Assembly (NCBI RefSeq): GCF_002835805.1
Contig: NZ_PISE01000067.1
Span: 1-36,250, forward strand
Reading direction: 5' to 3'
From: Niallia nealsonii
GTDB taxonomy: Bacteria > Bacillota > Bacilli > Bacillales > Cytobacillaceae
Length of the DNA: 36,250 nt
Positions 23,794 through 31,523 of the stretch are shown one piece after another. The notes under the pieces are model-generated. The model was not told the DNA's origin and did not search any database. It saw only the letters and a program-made list of their open reading frames with translations. The number at the start of each line of letters is the position of its first letter. The first letter of the stretch is position 1. The translations under genes and the position numbers were made by a program.

Positions 23794-26061
23794 TTAAGCT
23801 TGAAATAAACGATTGGAAACAATATCCAAAATTTCCTCTGTCGATATTGGCAGTTTATTGACCCAATGTCCTGTTGCCTGATGAATGGCTGCTGCTATCG
23901 CTGGAGCAACAGCTACCGTGCCGATTTCCCCGACCCCTCTTGGACCATAGTCATCTCCTTCTATCAATGCTTCAATTGCTGTTACATTTGTTTCTTTCGG
24001 GATGTCTGCAATCGTTGGAATTAAATACGTATCCAAATTTTCTGTCATATAGCGGCCATTTTCCATTGTCGCATCTTCAAAAAGCGCAAAACCAAGTCCC
24101 ATGCTGGCTCCCCCTTCAATTTGGCCAAGATATCCCATTGGATTCACTACTGATCCCGCAGAAATAACATGATCTAATCTCATTACAGACACTCTTCCAG
24201 TTAATAAGTCAATTTCCACTTCTGCTGCAACACCAGCAAATGTGTAAAGAAAATGTCCACCATCAATTGCATTTGGGGTTGTTGGAAAATGATATTCTAC
24301 AGAAACAGAAGGAAGTTCATCAAGGAAATCTGCCAGTTCTTTAAAGGAACAAATAAACTCTGCTCCATCTTTCTGTTTCGCCCAAATGCCCCCACTTCCA
24401 ATTTTCAATCGTTCTTTCGGCAATTTCGTTAAAGCAGCTGCATGTTTCAGCACTTTTTCTGTCCAAGGTCCCTTTAGCCTTCTAATTCCCTGCCATACCA
24501 TATTCGTTGCCCTTGATGCCGTAGAAGAACCAGAATGAGGAACTTTTGCCGTATCGCCAATGACAATGTCAATATCTTCTGAACAGCAATCAAATGTTTC
24601 TGTCATAATCATCTCAATGCTTGGAATTAATCCTTGGCCACACTCTTCAAATCCAAAGGATATTTCTATTTTCCCTTGATTATTTAAAGACATCCTTGCC
24701 CCAGATGGATCAGACCTTCCAAAACCAAGACCACCGCCATGCATCGTAATGCTATAGCCTGTTCCAGTTATTTTCCACGCTTGAGTTTGGTGATTTTTTT
24801 GCTGCAAAAGAGGAGACTTTAATATATTCGAAAGGACATCGCTCGCCCCTGTTGTCGGAACGATCAATTGATTCACCGGTCCAGGGTCTCTAGTAGAACG
24901 CAAATTCTTCCAACGAAGATCTGTTGATGATAACTTCATTTTTTCTGCTAATTTTTCGATTTGCAATTCAAGAGCAAAAGTTATTTGATTGCCTCCAAAT
25001 CCGCGGAATTCTCCAGAAACACCATTATTGGTAAAAACAGAATAGCCGTCTACCTCAACATGCTCCATTATATAGGGACCTGCACTGTGTTCTACTGCAA
25101 AATCTAAAACAGCAGGGCCAAGTGTTGCATAACTGCCTGTATCTGCGATAATTTTGACTTGATGGGCAAGTATTTTCCCCTTTTTATCAGCACCTGTTTT
25201 CATTGTAATCTTCATGGGATGCCTTTTAATGCCTGCTTTAATCGATGTTCTTCTTGATTGATGAACTTTTACAGGTTTTCCCGTTTTTATTGTCAGCAAA
25301 CTAACATATGGCTGGATATTTAATTCATCTTTTCCTCCAAAGGATCCGCCAATGGGACTCGAGACAACCCGAATTTTTTCTGCTTCCATATTTAAAATTC
25401 TGGCAAGCTGCATTTGATCTTTAAAACCATGCTGTGTTGGAGCATAGAGGGTTATTCCTCCATTTTCATCTGGCAGTGCAACTCCCCCTTCTGTTTCCAT
25501 ATATGCATGCATTTGCCTTGGCGTATAATAGGTATCTTCTACAATATAGGCACATTCTGCAAATGCTTTCTCTATTTCTTCTCCTTTTTTATAACGGGCT
25601 TTATGAAGAATGTTTCCATTTTCATGTAGTTTCACCGCATTTTCTAATAAAGCTTCTTCCGGATCGGTAATTGGCGCCATTGGAGCATATTCTACTTTGA
25701 TTAAAGATGCTGCATGTTCTGCAATTTCCTTTGTAGAAGCCGCCACAGCTGCCACAGCATCGCCGACATATCGGACAACACTTTCACAAAATACAGGCTG
25801 ATCTGGCATCACAATTCCAAATCCATTTAGTCCTGGCACATCTTTATAGGTAAGAACTGCTTCCACACCAGGAAGCTTCTCTGCTTCTTCCGTATTTATT
25901 GCTACAATTTTTGCGAATGGATGTTCACTCCTGAGGACCGTTCCATAAAGCATATTAGGAAATGCCATATCGGTTAAATACTTTAACTCACCTGTCACTT
26001 TGCCGATTCCATCTCGTCTTTTTTTCCATCTATCGCCAGCACTTTTTTGATTTAAAACCAC
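23794..26061 (-). CDS. pucD: Xanthine dehydrogenase molybdopterin-binding subunit
   Basis: The 755-residue catalytic subunit that oxidises hypoxanthine and xanthine to urate. It begins with the XdhC-type N-terminal domain RRDGIGKVTGELKYLTDMAFPNMLYG, then TPRQMHAYMETEGGVALP, SSPIGGSFGGKDELNIQP (pterin-binding), GEFRGFGGNQITFALE, and FGFEECGQGLIPSIEMIM, with the active-site Glu in the C-terminal PRGVGEIGTVAVAPAIAAAI. GTG start after GGGTGGG. Needs the MCD cofactor made with PucB and inserted with PucA, both in the same operon. Confidence 0.94.
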   Translation of the reverse strand: MVLNQKSAGDRWKKRRDGIGKVTGELKYLTDMAFPNMLYGTVLRSEHPFAKIVAINTEEAEKLPGVEAVLTYKDVPGLNGFGIVMPDQPVFCESVVRYVGDAVAAVAASTKEIAEHAASLIKVEYAPMAPITDPEEALLENAVKLHENGNILHKARYKKGEEIEKAFAECAYIVEDTYYTPRQMHAYMETEGGVALPDENGGITLYAPTQHGFKDQMQLARILNMEAEKIRVVSSPIGGSFGGKDELNIQPYVSLLTIKTGKPVKVHQSRRTSIKAGIKRHPMKITMKTGADKKGKILAHQVKIIADTGSYATLGPAVLDFAVEHSAGPYIMEHVEVDGYSVFTNNGVSGEFRGFGGNQITFALELQIEKLAEKMKLSSTDLRWKNLRSTRDPGPVNQLIVPTTGASDVLSNILKSPLLQQKNHQTQAWKITGTGYSITMHGGGLGFGRSDPSGARMSLNNQGKIEISFGFEECGQGLIPSIEMIMTETFDCCSEDIDIVIGDTAKVPHSGSSTASRATNMVWQGIRRLKGPWTEKVLKHAAALTKLPKERLKIGSGGIWAKQKDGAEFICSFKELADFLDELPSVSVEYHFPTTPNAIDGGHFLYTFAGVAAEVEIDLLTGRVSVMRLDHVISAGSVVNPMGYLGQIEGGASMGLGFALFEDATMENGRYMTENLDTYLIPTIADIPKETNVTAIEALIEGDDYGPRGVGEIGTVAVAPAIAAAIHQATGHWVNKLPISTEEILDIVSNRLFQA

Positions 26062-26084
26062 CTTTTCCCACCCCTTTTATAAAA

Positions 26085-26963
26085 CTATTCGCTTTTCTCC
26101 ATGATTTCTTGACATTTTGTAAACAGAATATTTGCCGCAACTTTTTTTCGATATTTTTCTGTAACAAATGCATCGGAGTATGTGGCAAAACTAGTTTCAA
26201 CTGCTTTATAAAAAGCTAACAAATCGCAAGAATTATCTACTAATATTTCCTCTGCTTCTATTAGCCTTTGTGGCAAATGAGCACCGCCGCCAATCGCAAA
26301 TCTTGCTATTGTCACTTTTTTGTCTACCGTTTTTAAAAAGCCTGCAATGGAAATAATCGCTGCTGTAAAACTTTCTCTTCTTCCTACCTTTTGAAAAAAG
26401 TAATTTCCTTTTTCTTTTTCCTTTATTGGGATGAGGATTGTTGTAATAATATACAAGAAATTTTGTTGGATGGCTGTTTTCAGCCATTCCTGAATAGGAA
26501 TAACCCTTTCCCTTTCTCCATCATAAACACGAAGTTTTGCTTCTAGAACGAATAAGACTGGAATAGAATCTCCTACTTTTCCTGCAATATTGCCGCCGAT
26601 GGTTCCTCGATTGCGAACAGCTGGTGCAGCAATTTTTTTGCAGGCATCAGCAAGTATGGGAGCATATTTTAAAATATTTTTATGTTCACAGCAATCTGCA
26701 AGAGTTGTTGCTGCACCGATTTCAAGAAACTCTTTTTGATCAATAGACACTATTTGAATGCCATGCAACTCTTTAATCATTTCCATACTAATAAGATGGG
26801 AGGGTCTATCTACTCCAGCTTCCCAATTTAATTGCAATAATGTTCCCCCTGAAATAAAGAGGCTATCTTCCCTTTTTATTTTTTTTATATCTCCAAGTTG
26901 TTTCGGGATATCTACAACAGTTTGATAATAACCAGTATTTAATTGAGCCAATTCCCTCACCAT
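26085..26963 (-). CDS. pucC: Xanthine dehydrogenase FAD-binding subunit
   Basis: A 292-residue FAD subunit. The FAD motifs are FISGGTLLQLN and AAPAVRNRGTIGGNIAGKVGDSIPVLF, followed by the CO_deh_flav_C domain ending TYSDAFVTEKYRKKVAANILF. It passes electrons to NAD or another acceptor. Together with PucD and PucE it makes the three-subunit enzyme that in animals is one chain. It follows pucB by 8 bp, and 23 bp separate it from pucD, in the same order as the B. subtilis pucABCDE genes. Confidence 0.93.
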   Translation of the reverse strand: MVRELAQLNTGYYQTVVDIPKQLGDIKKIKREDSLFISGGTLLQLNWEAGVDRPSHLISMEMIKELHGIQIVSIDQKEFLEIGAATTLADCCEHKNILKYAPILADACKKIAAPAVRNRGTIGGNIAGKVGDSIPVLFVLEAKLRVYDGERERVIPIQEWLKTAIQQNFLYIITTILIPIKEKEKGNYFFQKVGRRESFTAAIISIAGFLKTVDKKVTIARFAIGGGAHLPQRLIEAEEILVDNSCDLLAFYKAVETSFATYSDAFVTEKYRKKVAANILFTKCQEIMEKSE

Positions 26964-26971
26964 CCTTTTAT

Positions 26972-27580
26972 TTAATTTCGCAAAGAAAGAAGTTGCTGAT
27001 AATCTGCAGGTGTATCAATATCCATAAATGCCAATTTATCGGAAAACTCAAGTTTTTTTCCTTTTAGCGATCCATTTGCAATTATTTTTTTCGCTCCATA
27101 GTCCCCGTCCATTTGCAATAAAGCAGAAAAGCACTTTTTAGAAAACATAATTGGAGGTTGTATGATTGTTTTATGGCTGCATGCGATATAATCGTCGGTT
27201 TGTGTCATATTTTCTGTCATCAGTACAGTCAATATTTCCACCGTCATAAAAGGCTGATCAGCAAGGCATATCATAATCTTTTCTGCCTGTTTATTTATTG
27301 CTTGCAAAACGCCGCATCGCAAGGAAAAACCTTGGCCTTTTTCACTATCAGGGCAAATGATTATTTCTCCTCTGCCTTTTAGTTCTTTTTTCAAAGCTGC
27401 ATCCATCCACAATAAATCATCTGCCTGCTGCACAATAACAAAAATATAATCGATCTCTGTTTGGAGCAATGCATATAATCCACTGCTGCCAATTGTTTTA
27501 TCCTCTATAAATGGCAAAGAAAGCTTTTTGATTCCCATTCTCCTACTTTTCCCTGCCGCTAAATAAATGGCAATCATCAT
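26972..27580 (-). CDS. pucB: Molybdenum cofactor cytidylyltransferase
   Basis: MocA-type enzyme that adds CMP to molybdopterin to give the MCD cofactor used by xanthine dehydrogenases. The nucleotidyltransferase loop IYLAAGKSRRMGIKKLSL opens the 202-residue protein, and ICLADQPFM carries the metal-binding Asp. Four bases overlap the pucA stop codon, showing translational coupling. Symbol follows the B. subtilis operon; the assignment is by motif and position. Confidence 0.9.
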   Translation of the reverse strand: MMIAIYLAAGKSRRMGIKKLSLPFIEDKTIGSSGLYALLQTEIDYIFVIVQQADDLLWMDAALKKELKGRGEIIICPDSEKGQGFSLRCGVLQAINKQAEKIMICLADQPFMTVEILTVLMTENMTQTDDYIACSHKTIIQPPIMFSKKCFSALLQMDGDYGAKKIIANGSLKGKKLEFSDKLAFMDIDTPADYQQLLSLRN

Positions 27581-28584
27581 GTTTTCACCTTTTGATTGAC
27601 CTGGTTTTTCACCATAATTAATTGCGCTATAATGCTAACAGCAATTTCATCTGGCCCCTCTGCACCTATTGATAAACCAACAGGATAATGCAGCCAGCTC
27701 GGGCAAGCATTTGCCCCCATCAAGCGCTCTCCTCGTTTTTTTGAACCCAATAATCCCACAAATTTAAACTCTTTAAAAAGCAAATAGTCGATTAGTTCTT
27801 TATCTTTCGTAAAGTTATGTGTCATGATTAACACAAAATCCTTTGCAGAAAGCTGTATTTTATCCATCGCTTCTTTTGGATTTGCAATAATAAATTTATC
27901 CGCTAAGGGGAATTTTTTTCTATTGCATAATCCTTCTCTCCAATCAGCTAAGATAATATGAAATCCTGCTCCTTTTGCATTATGGACAACTGGCAAAACA
28001 TCTGGTCCCGCCCCGTAAATAACAAGACGAGGAGAAGGGCTATAATCATTTCGAAAAATATAGCCATTACAAGAATTTTTTTTCGCTAATGACTTATTTT
28101 TGTATCGTGATGTTTCTATTGGATAATCTGGATTCTCTCCAAATTCTTCTCCTGTCTCACTAATAAAAAAAGAATATGTTACCTTAAAATCTGAATCAAG
28201 CACTTTAAAATGGCTGACGCCTATTCCTTTATCTAATAGTTCCTTTACTTTAGAGAAGTTTTGCTGCAATAAAGGAGTGATAGGTTCTATTAAAAGATGA
28301 ATGCTGCCATCACAACCGACTCCTTGCCCCCAAGATAAATCATCTTCTGAACGCATGTCGTATATAACATGACTGACTTCCTTATTCATTTCTATTCTTG
28401 CTAGTACATCCTGCTCTACACACCCACCACTTAAAAGACCAGTTTCTTCCCCATTTTCTGCAAAAAGCATCATTGTTCCTTCTTTTCGGTAGGCGGATCC
28501 TTCTACTTGAATAATCGTTGCCAGAAATTTTTTTGTCGCACTATTTACAATAGATCGAATAACGGAGTAACTATCTGAGGACAT
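27577..28584 (-). CDS. pucA: XdhC-type xanthine dehydrogenase maturation factor
   Basis: XdhC proteins bind the molybdenum cofactor, help sulfurate it and deliver it to xanthine dehydrogenase. The 335-residue protein has the CoxI-like N-terminal domain (VEGSAYRKEGTMMLFAENGE and LSGGCVEQDVL, with the Cys used for cofactor binding) and the Rossmann-like C-terminal domain (LVIYGAGPDVLPVVHNAK and LLGSKKRGERL). It is the first gene of the puc operon; its ATG follows GGGAGG. Control sites for the whole operon therefore lie upstream at 28585-28800. Confidence 0.92.
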   Translation of the reverse strand: MSSDSYSVIRSIVNSATKKFLATIIQVEGSAYRKEGTMMLFAENGEETGLLSGGCVEQDVLARIEMNKEVSHVIYDMRSEDDLSWGQGVGCDGSIHLLIEPITPLLQQNFSKVKELLDKGIGVSHFKVLDSDFKVTYSFFISETGEEFGENPDYPIETSRYKNKSLAKKNSCNGYIFRNDYSPSPRLVIYGAGPDVLPVVHNAKGAGFHIILADWREGLCNRKKFPLADKFIIANPKEAMDKIQLSAKDFVLIMTHNFTKDKELIDYLLFKEFKFVGLLGSKKRGERLMGANACPSWLHYPVGLSIGAEGPDEIAVSIIAQLIMVKNQVNQKVKT

Positions 28585-28692
28585 ACAAAAAACCTCCCAT
28601 TATTTCGTTTTCTAACATTGCCTCCTTTATATATACTTAAAATTCAAAAAATTTAATATATAAAAAAGATAATATAGTATATTATAAATGTA

Positions 28693-28709
28693 TGTAATAA
28701 AACTTAACA
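28693..28709. promoter_or_regulatory. TnrA/GlnR-type box upstream of the puc operon
   Basis: TGTAATAAAACTTAACA matches the TGTNA-N7-TNACA nitrogen box at every fixed position. It lies 109 bp upstream of the pucA start, where TnrA sites that activate nitrogen-scavenging genes usually sit. Confidence 0.65.
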
Positions 28710-28761
28710 ACCTCTGTTACAAAAATAATATATCGGATGATTACTAATGTCATTATATTAA

Positions 28762-28796
28762 TTAGCCAATAAAATCAGCATAAATTAGCCAATATA
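28762..28796. promoter_or_regulatory. Repeated PucR-box-like elements
   Basis: TTAGCCAATAAAA (28762) and TTAGCCAATATAT (28785) are 23 bp apart in the same orientation. Read on the other strand (TTTTATTGGCTAA) the first resembles the B. subtilis PucR box, WWWCNTTGGTTAA as I recall it, with two differences. Confidence 0.45.
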
Positions 28797-29183
28797 TACA
28801 AAAAAGAAATAATTATTTATATTTATTAAGTAATTCAGCATTTTTTTTGACGTTTTTTGCAGTTAAACCGCGTTAATTATGTTAGTAAAAATCCATTTTT
28901 TAAAAAACTTAATATTTTTATATTTTAAAATTTTTATAGGATATTAGATTTTTATTGAATAATTAGCCATCTTTTTTTATGATGTATATATCTCAGATTT
29001 AATAAACTACATTTATTATATAAAAAAAATTTTGCCTGTTCTCTCTTCGTTTACATGCAGCCATTGCAAATGCTTCTTTACATATTTTTAATAACAAAAA
29101 GCGCTACCTATAAATAATTCTAAAATAAAAGTACTCAGCAAAATTATGAGACGGATATAAAGCAAGTGGAATGAGGTGAATAA

Positions 29184-29420
29184 ATGAATAAAGAGATCAT
29201 TAAATTTATTAGGAAAAATTATGAAATGACACAAAGAGACTTCGCCAAGCTTGTAAATTGCAGCTTTGCACTTATTGCCCTCGTAGAAGTCGGAAAACGG
29301 AACGTAAGTAAAGATTTGGAAAATAAAGTAAAAAGCGCCTTTAATTTAGATGATCAAGACATCCAATCCATTACAACAATCGTTTCAGAAATCAGCAAAG
29401 GAATTCCGCCTTTTCTATAA
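29184..29420 (+). CDS. Small XRE-family HTH protein
   Basis: A 78-residue protein with one XRE helix-turn-helix: EIIKFIRKNYEMTQRDFAKLVNCSFALIALVEVGKRNVSKDLENKVKSAF. The tail of about 20 residues (ITTIVSEISKGIPPFL) is hydrophobic and short, too small for an effector domain, so this may be a phage-type repressor relative or a component that pairs with another protein. ATG start after GGAATGAGGTG. Single gene, divergent from the puc operon; whether it controls that operon is unknown. Confidence 0.8.
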   Translation: MNKEIIKFIRKNYEMTQRDFAKLVNCSFALIALVEVGKRNVSKDLENKVKSAFNLDDQDIQSITTIVSEISKGIPPFL

Positions 29421-29431
29421 AATGAAACTTC

Positions 29432-29467
29432 AATCAGTGGTTTTTCCGCCTCCTCCCACTGATTTTT
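29432..29467 (+). terminator. Terminator of the XRE gene
   Basis: AATCAGTGG (29432-29440) pairs with CCACTGATT (29456-29464), 15-nt loop, then TTTC. Just after the XRE stop codon. Confidence 0.65.
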
Positions 29468-29580
29468 CATTGAACCAATCAGGCTTTTACGAGTAAATTA
29501 TCCCCACCCAGATTTCTCGTTTTCTCTTATCATCCCTTATTTGAGGGTCAAAAGCCCATTAATGGGTAATAAAAATACAC

Positions 29581-29620
29581 AAAAAAAGTAATGTACAATG
29601 ATTTGTACATTACTTTTTTT
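29581..29620. terminator. Second, bidirectional terminator-like hairpin
   Basis: Perfect 18-bp inverted repeat (29581-29598 with 29603-29620) whose arms begin with seven A and end with seven T, so each strand has a hairpin plus T-run. Confidence 0.8.
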
Positions 29621-29756
29621 ACTTCATACTAAACTCCTCCTCTCTTCCTTGTTCCCCTTTTTCTAAACCTATTCATACAATAAAAAGAAACTTCTACTTG
29701 CGGGGCTTAGTTTGTCCGCTAATAAAGAGGAAAATATACAAAACAGGAGGAGACAA

Positions 29757-30473
29757 ATGCCCTATTTTAGCGACAATAAGGAGAAACCGAAGATTTTCCA
29801 AGGAAAAAATAGCGAATTAGCAACAACTAATCAAAAACTTTATCATCAAAACTATTTGCAAGTCCATTTAGAAAAACAAATGAAAGCAGCTAAAAACATA
29901 GCTTTTCTGCTTGAACAACTGGAGCAAAAAACAGATAATGCAACAAAAGAAACAAACCGAAGAATTAATCATCAAGAAATGACTGCTCTTGAGCTATTAT
30001 CTGGTGCCAAAGAACATCGTTTAGCAACAGAAGCTATTCACAGCGAGCTTCTGTCTGTGCAAACATCAGTTCAAAAAAATAGTGATACATTGGATAAGGA
30101 AGAATTGATGAATAACGCCATTTTAGAACAAATTACCTTTCAAGAACAAGCAATCATCTCTCTTTCTAGCCAAATCAAGGAATATTCAGAAGTGAATATG
30201 GAAGTGAAAGAAAAAGTAGACAAAACAGAAGAATTATATAGTCAGGTAGCCGAAAAACTCGATCTCCAAGAAGTATTTCATCAAACAATCATCGAAAAAA
30301 TGGATAAACAAGAAGCCTATTTCAGTAAAATCACCCATCAATTAGATATGTTAAAATCGATTATTTTTGAACGAGCACATGTTATCACAGAGCATATTGA
30401 AACGAATATAAATAAATTAGCAAAACCCGTTCAACACTTTTTCCTGCAAAAAGAAAAAAAAGACATCCACTAA
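29757..30473 (+). CDS. Predicted coiled-coil protein of unknown function
   Basis: I do not recognise this 238-residue protein. It is highly charged and Gln/Glu/Lys-rich with long heptad-like stretches (about 40-70, 95-130 and 135-205), for example LEKQMKAAKNIAFLLEQLEQK and VKEKVDKTEELYSQVAEKL, and has no Cys, signal peptide or membrane segment. It is probably an elongated helical cytoplasmic or spore-associated protein. The ATG is chosen because GGAGGAG lies just upstream; the longer frame reads through that site. It is a single gene between two terminators. Confidence 0.75.
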   Translation: MPYFSDNKEKPKIFQGKNSELATTNQKLYHQNYLQVHLEKQMKAAKNIAFLLEQLEQKTDNATKETNRRINHQEMTALELLSGAKEHRLATEAIHSELLSVQTSVQKNSDTLDKEELMNNAILEQITFQEQAIISLSSQIKEYSEVNMEVKEKVDKTEELYSQVAEKLDLQEVFHQTIIEKMDKQEAYFSKITHQLDMLKSIIFERAHVITEHIETNINKLAKPVQHFFLQKEKKDIH

Positions 30474-30493
30474 TACTATTAAAATGACTATAA

Positions 30494-30541
30494 AAAAAGC
30501 TGACGACCAAGTAGTACTTTACTACTTAATCGTCAGCTTTT
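30494..30541. terminator. Bidirectional terminator between the coiled-coil gene and the LysM-3D gene
   Basis: AAAAGCTGACGA and AAGTAGT pair with TCGTCAGCTTTT and ACTACTT, giving a long stem with one small internal loop. Both strands have T-rich flanks; it lies between convergent genes. Confidence 0.9.
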
Positions 30542-30548
30542 CTTCCTA

Positions 30549-31313
30549 TTAATCTAGGATTTTCACTTTAACCGTTTGTCTTCCCCAGTCTAATGCTTGC
30601 TCTGTGGTCGGAACATGTAAATCAATTTTGTTTCCTTTAATAGCACCGCCAGTGTCTCCTGCAACAGCTCTTCCATAGCCTTCTACATAAACTTCTGAAC
30701 CTAATGGAATAACAGAAGGATCAACTGCAATTACTTTTGTATTTGGATTATCCTTTAAGTTAATTCCAGTTGCTGTAATGCCTGAACAGCCATTACATTT
30801 TGCCGTATAAGCGGTAGCTTCTACCGTTAATTCTTTTGTGCTTGTTTTTTGCGTAGAAGCAGTGGTATTGCTAGCTTTGTTTGTATTTTGGGAGCTGGCA
30901 GCATCGTTAGCGTTCGAACTATTTGTCGTTTTTATTATGTTAGCTGCTGCCTTGTTGCTTATCCCCTTTGAAACAATTAACTCTGACCCAATATGTATCG
31001 TATCAGACTGCAGACTGTTCCAGTTTTTCAACTCTATAACAGAAACATCATTTGCCTCTGCAATAGACCATAAAGTATCTCCAGCTGCAACTTTATATGT
31101 TTTTTCTTCTGCTACTTGCAAAGTATCATTTACTTGAATGATATCAGAAGAAAGGTCATTCCACGTTTTAACATCGTCCACTGATACATTATATTCTTTG
31201 GAAATTTTCCAAAGTGTATCTCCTTTTTTAACAGTGACTTCTTCTGCGTGCGCCCGAGTCCCTACTGTTGTTGCAATCGTTGCACAGACAATAAATGATA
31301 AGATTTTTTTCAT
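30549..31313 (-). CDS. Secreted LysM-3D domain cell wall protein (YocH-like)
   Basis: A 254-residue exported wall enzyme. A signal peptide ends in AHA at about residue 23. Two LysM repeats, VKKGDTLWKISKEYNVSVDDVKTWN and VAAGDTLWSIAEANDVSVIELKNWN, bind peptidoglycan. A Ser/Thr/Asn-rich linker (about 120-165) leads to a 3D domain at the C-terminus: VEATAYTAKCNGCSG, VIAVDPSVIPLGSEVYVEG and AGDTGGAIKGNKIDLHV with the three conserved Asp. This is the YocH arrangement, a predicted lytic muramidase-type enzyme made under WalR control in B. subtilis. A WalR-type box lies 104 bp upstream. Confidence 0.93.
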   Translation of the reverse strand: MKKILSFIVCATIATTVGTRAHAEEVTVKKGDTLWKISKEYNVSVDDVKTWNDLSSDIIQVNDTLQVAEEKTYKVAAGDTLWSIAEANDVSVIELKNWNSLQSDTIHIGSELIVSKGISNKAAANIIKTTNSSNANDAASSQNTNKASNTTASTQKTSTKELTVEATAYTAKCNGCSGITATGINLKDNPNTKVIAVDPSVIPLGSEVYVEGYGRAVAGDTGGAIKGNKIDLHVPTTEQALDWGRQTVKVKILD

Positions 31314-31416
31314 ATTCCTTATACCTCCTTGACTAGCCTAACGAAGCTAACGGGTATAATCATAACATGAAATCTGCTCATAAAAAGAACAGGCGCGTAT
31401 TAATTCCGTTACTAAT

Positions 31417-31433
31417 ATAACAAGAAGATAACA
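31417..31433 (-). promoter_or_regulatory. WalR (YycF) box
   Basis: On the minus strand TGTTAT-CTTCT-TGTTAT matches the TGTWAH-N5-TGTWAH direct repeat exactly, upstream of the LysM-3D gene it would control. Confidence 0.75.
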
Positions 31434-31523
31434 AACAGAAGTCTAATTGTCAGAATAATGAACATTAATAGGACAATACTCATGAAAAATAAAGAAATCC
31501 CCCCTTATTTGTCGAATTCTTTT

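Larger units (their letters stand above)
28585..29183. other. AT-rich control region upstream of the puc operon
   Basis: Nearly 600 bp with no credible gene. It contains the TnrA-type box at 28693, the TTAGCCAATA repeats at 28762 and 28785, and one more TTAGCCA at 28963. The rest is extremely AT-rich and could hold promoters for both the puc operon and the divergent XRE gene. Confidence 0.6.
29421..29756. other. Intergenic region with two hairpins
   Basis: Contains the two hairpins described separately and, near 29690-29756, the ribosome site of the coiled-coil gene. No gene is seen. Confidence 0.6.

Noticed and set aside
23794-24167. Plus-strand frames within pucD and other operon genes
   Set aside because: They are antisense shadows of well-supported genes without ribosome sites.
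28600-29160. CRISPR or other repeat array in the AT-rich region
   Set aside because: Only short TTAGCCA-type repeats are present, with no regular repeat-spacer pattern.
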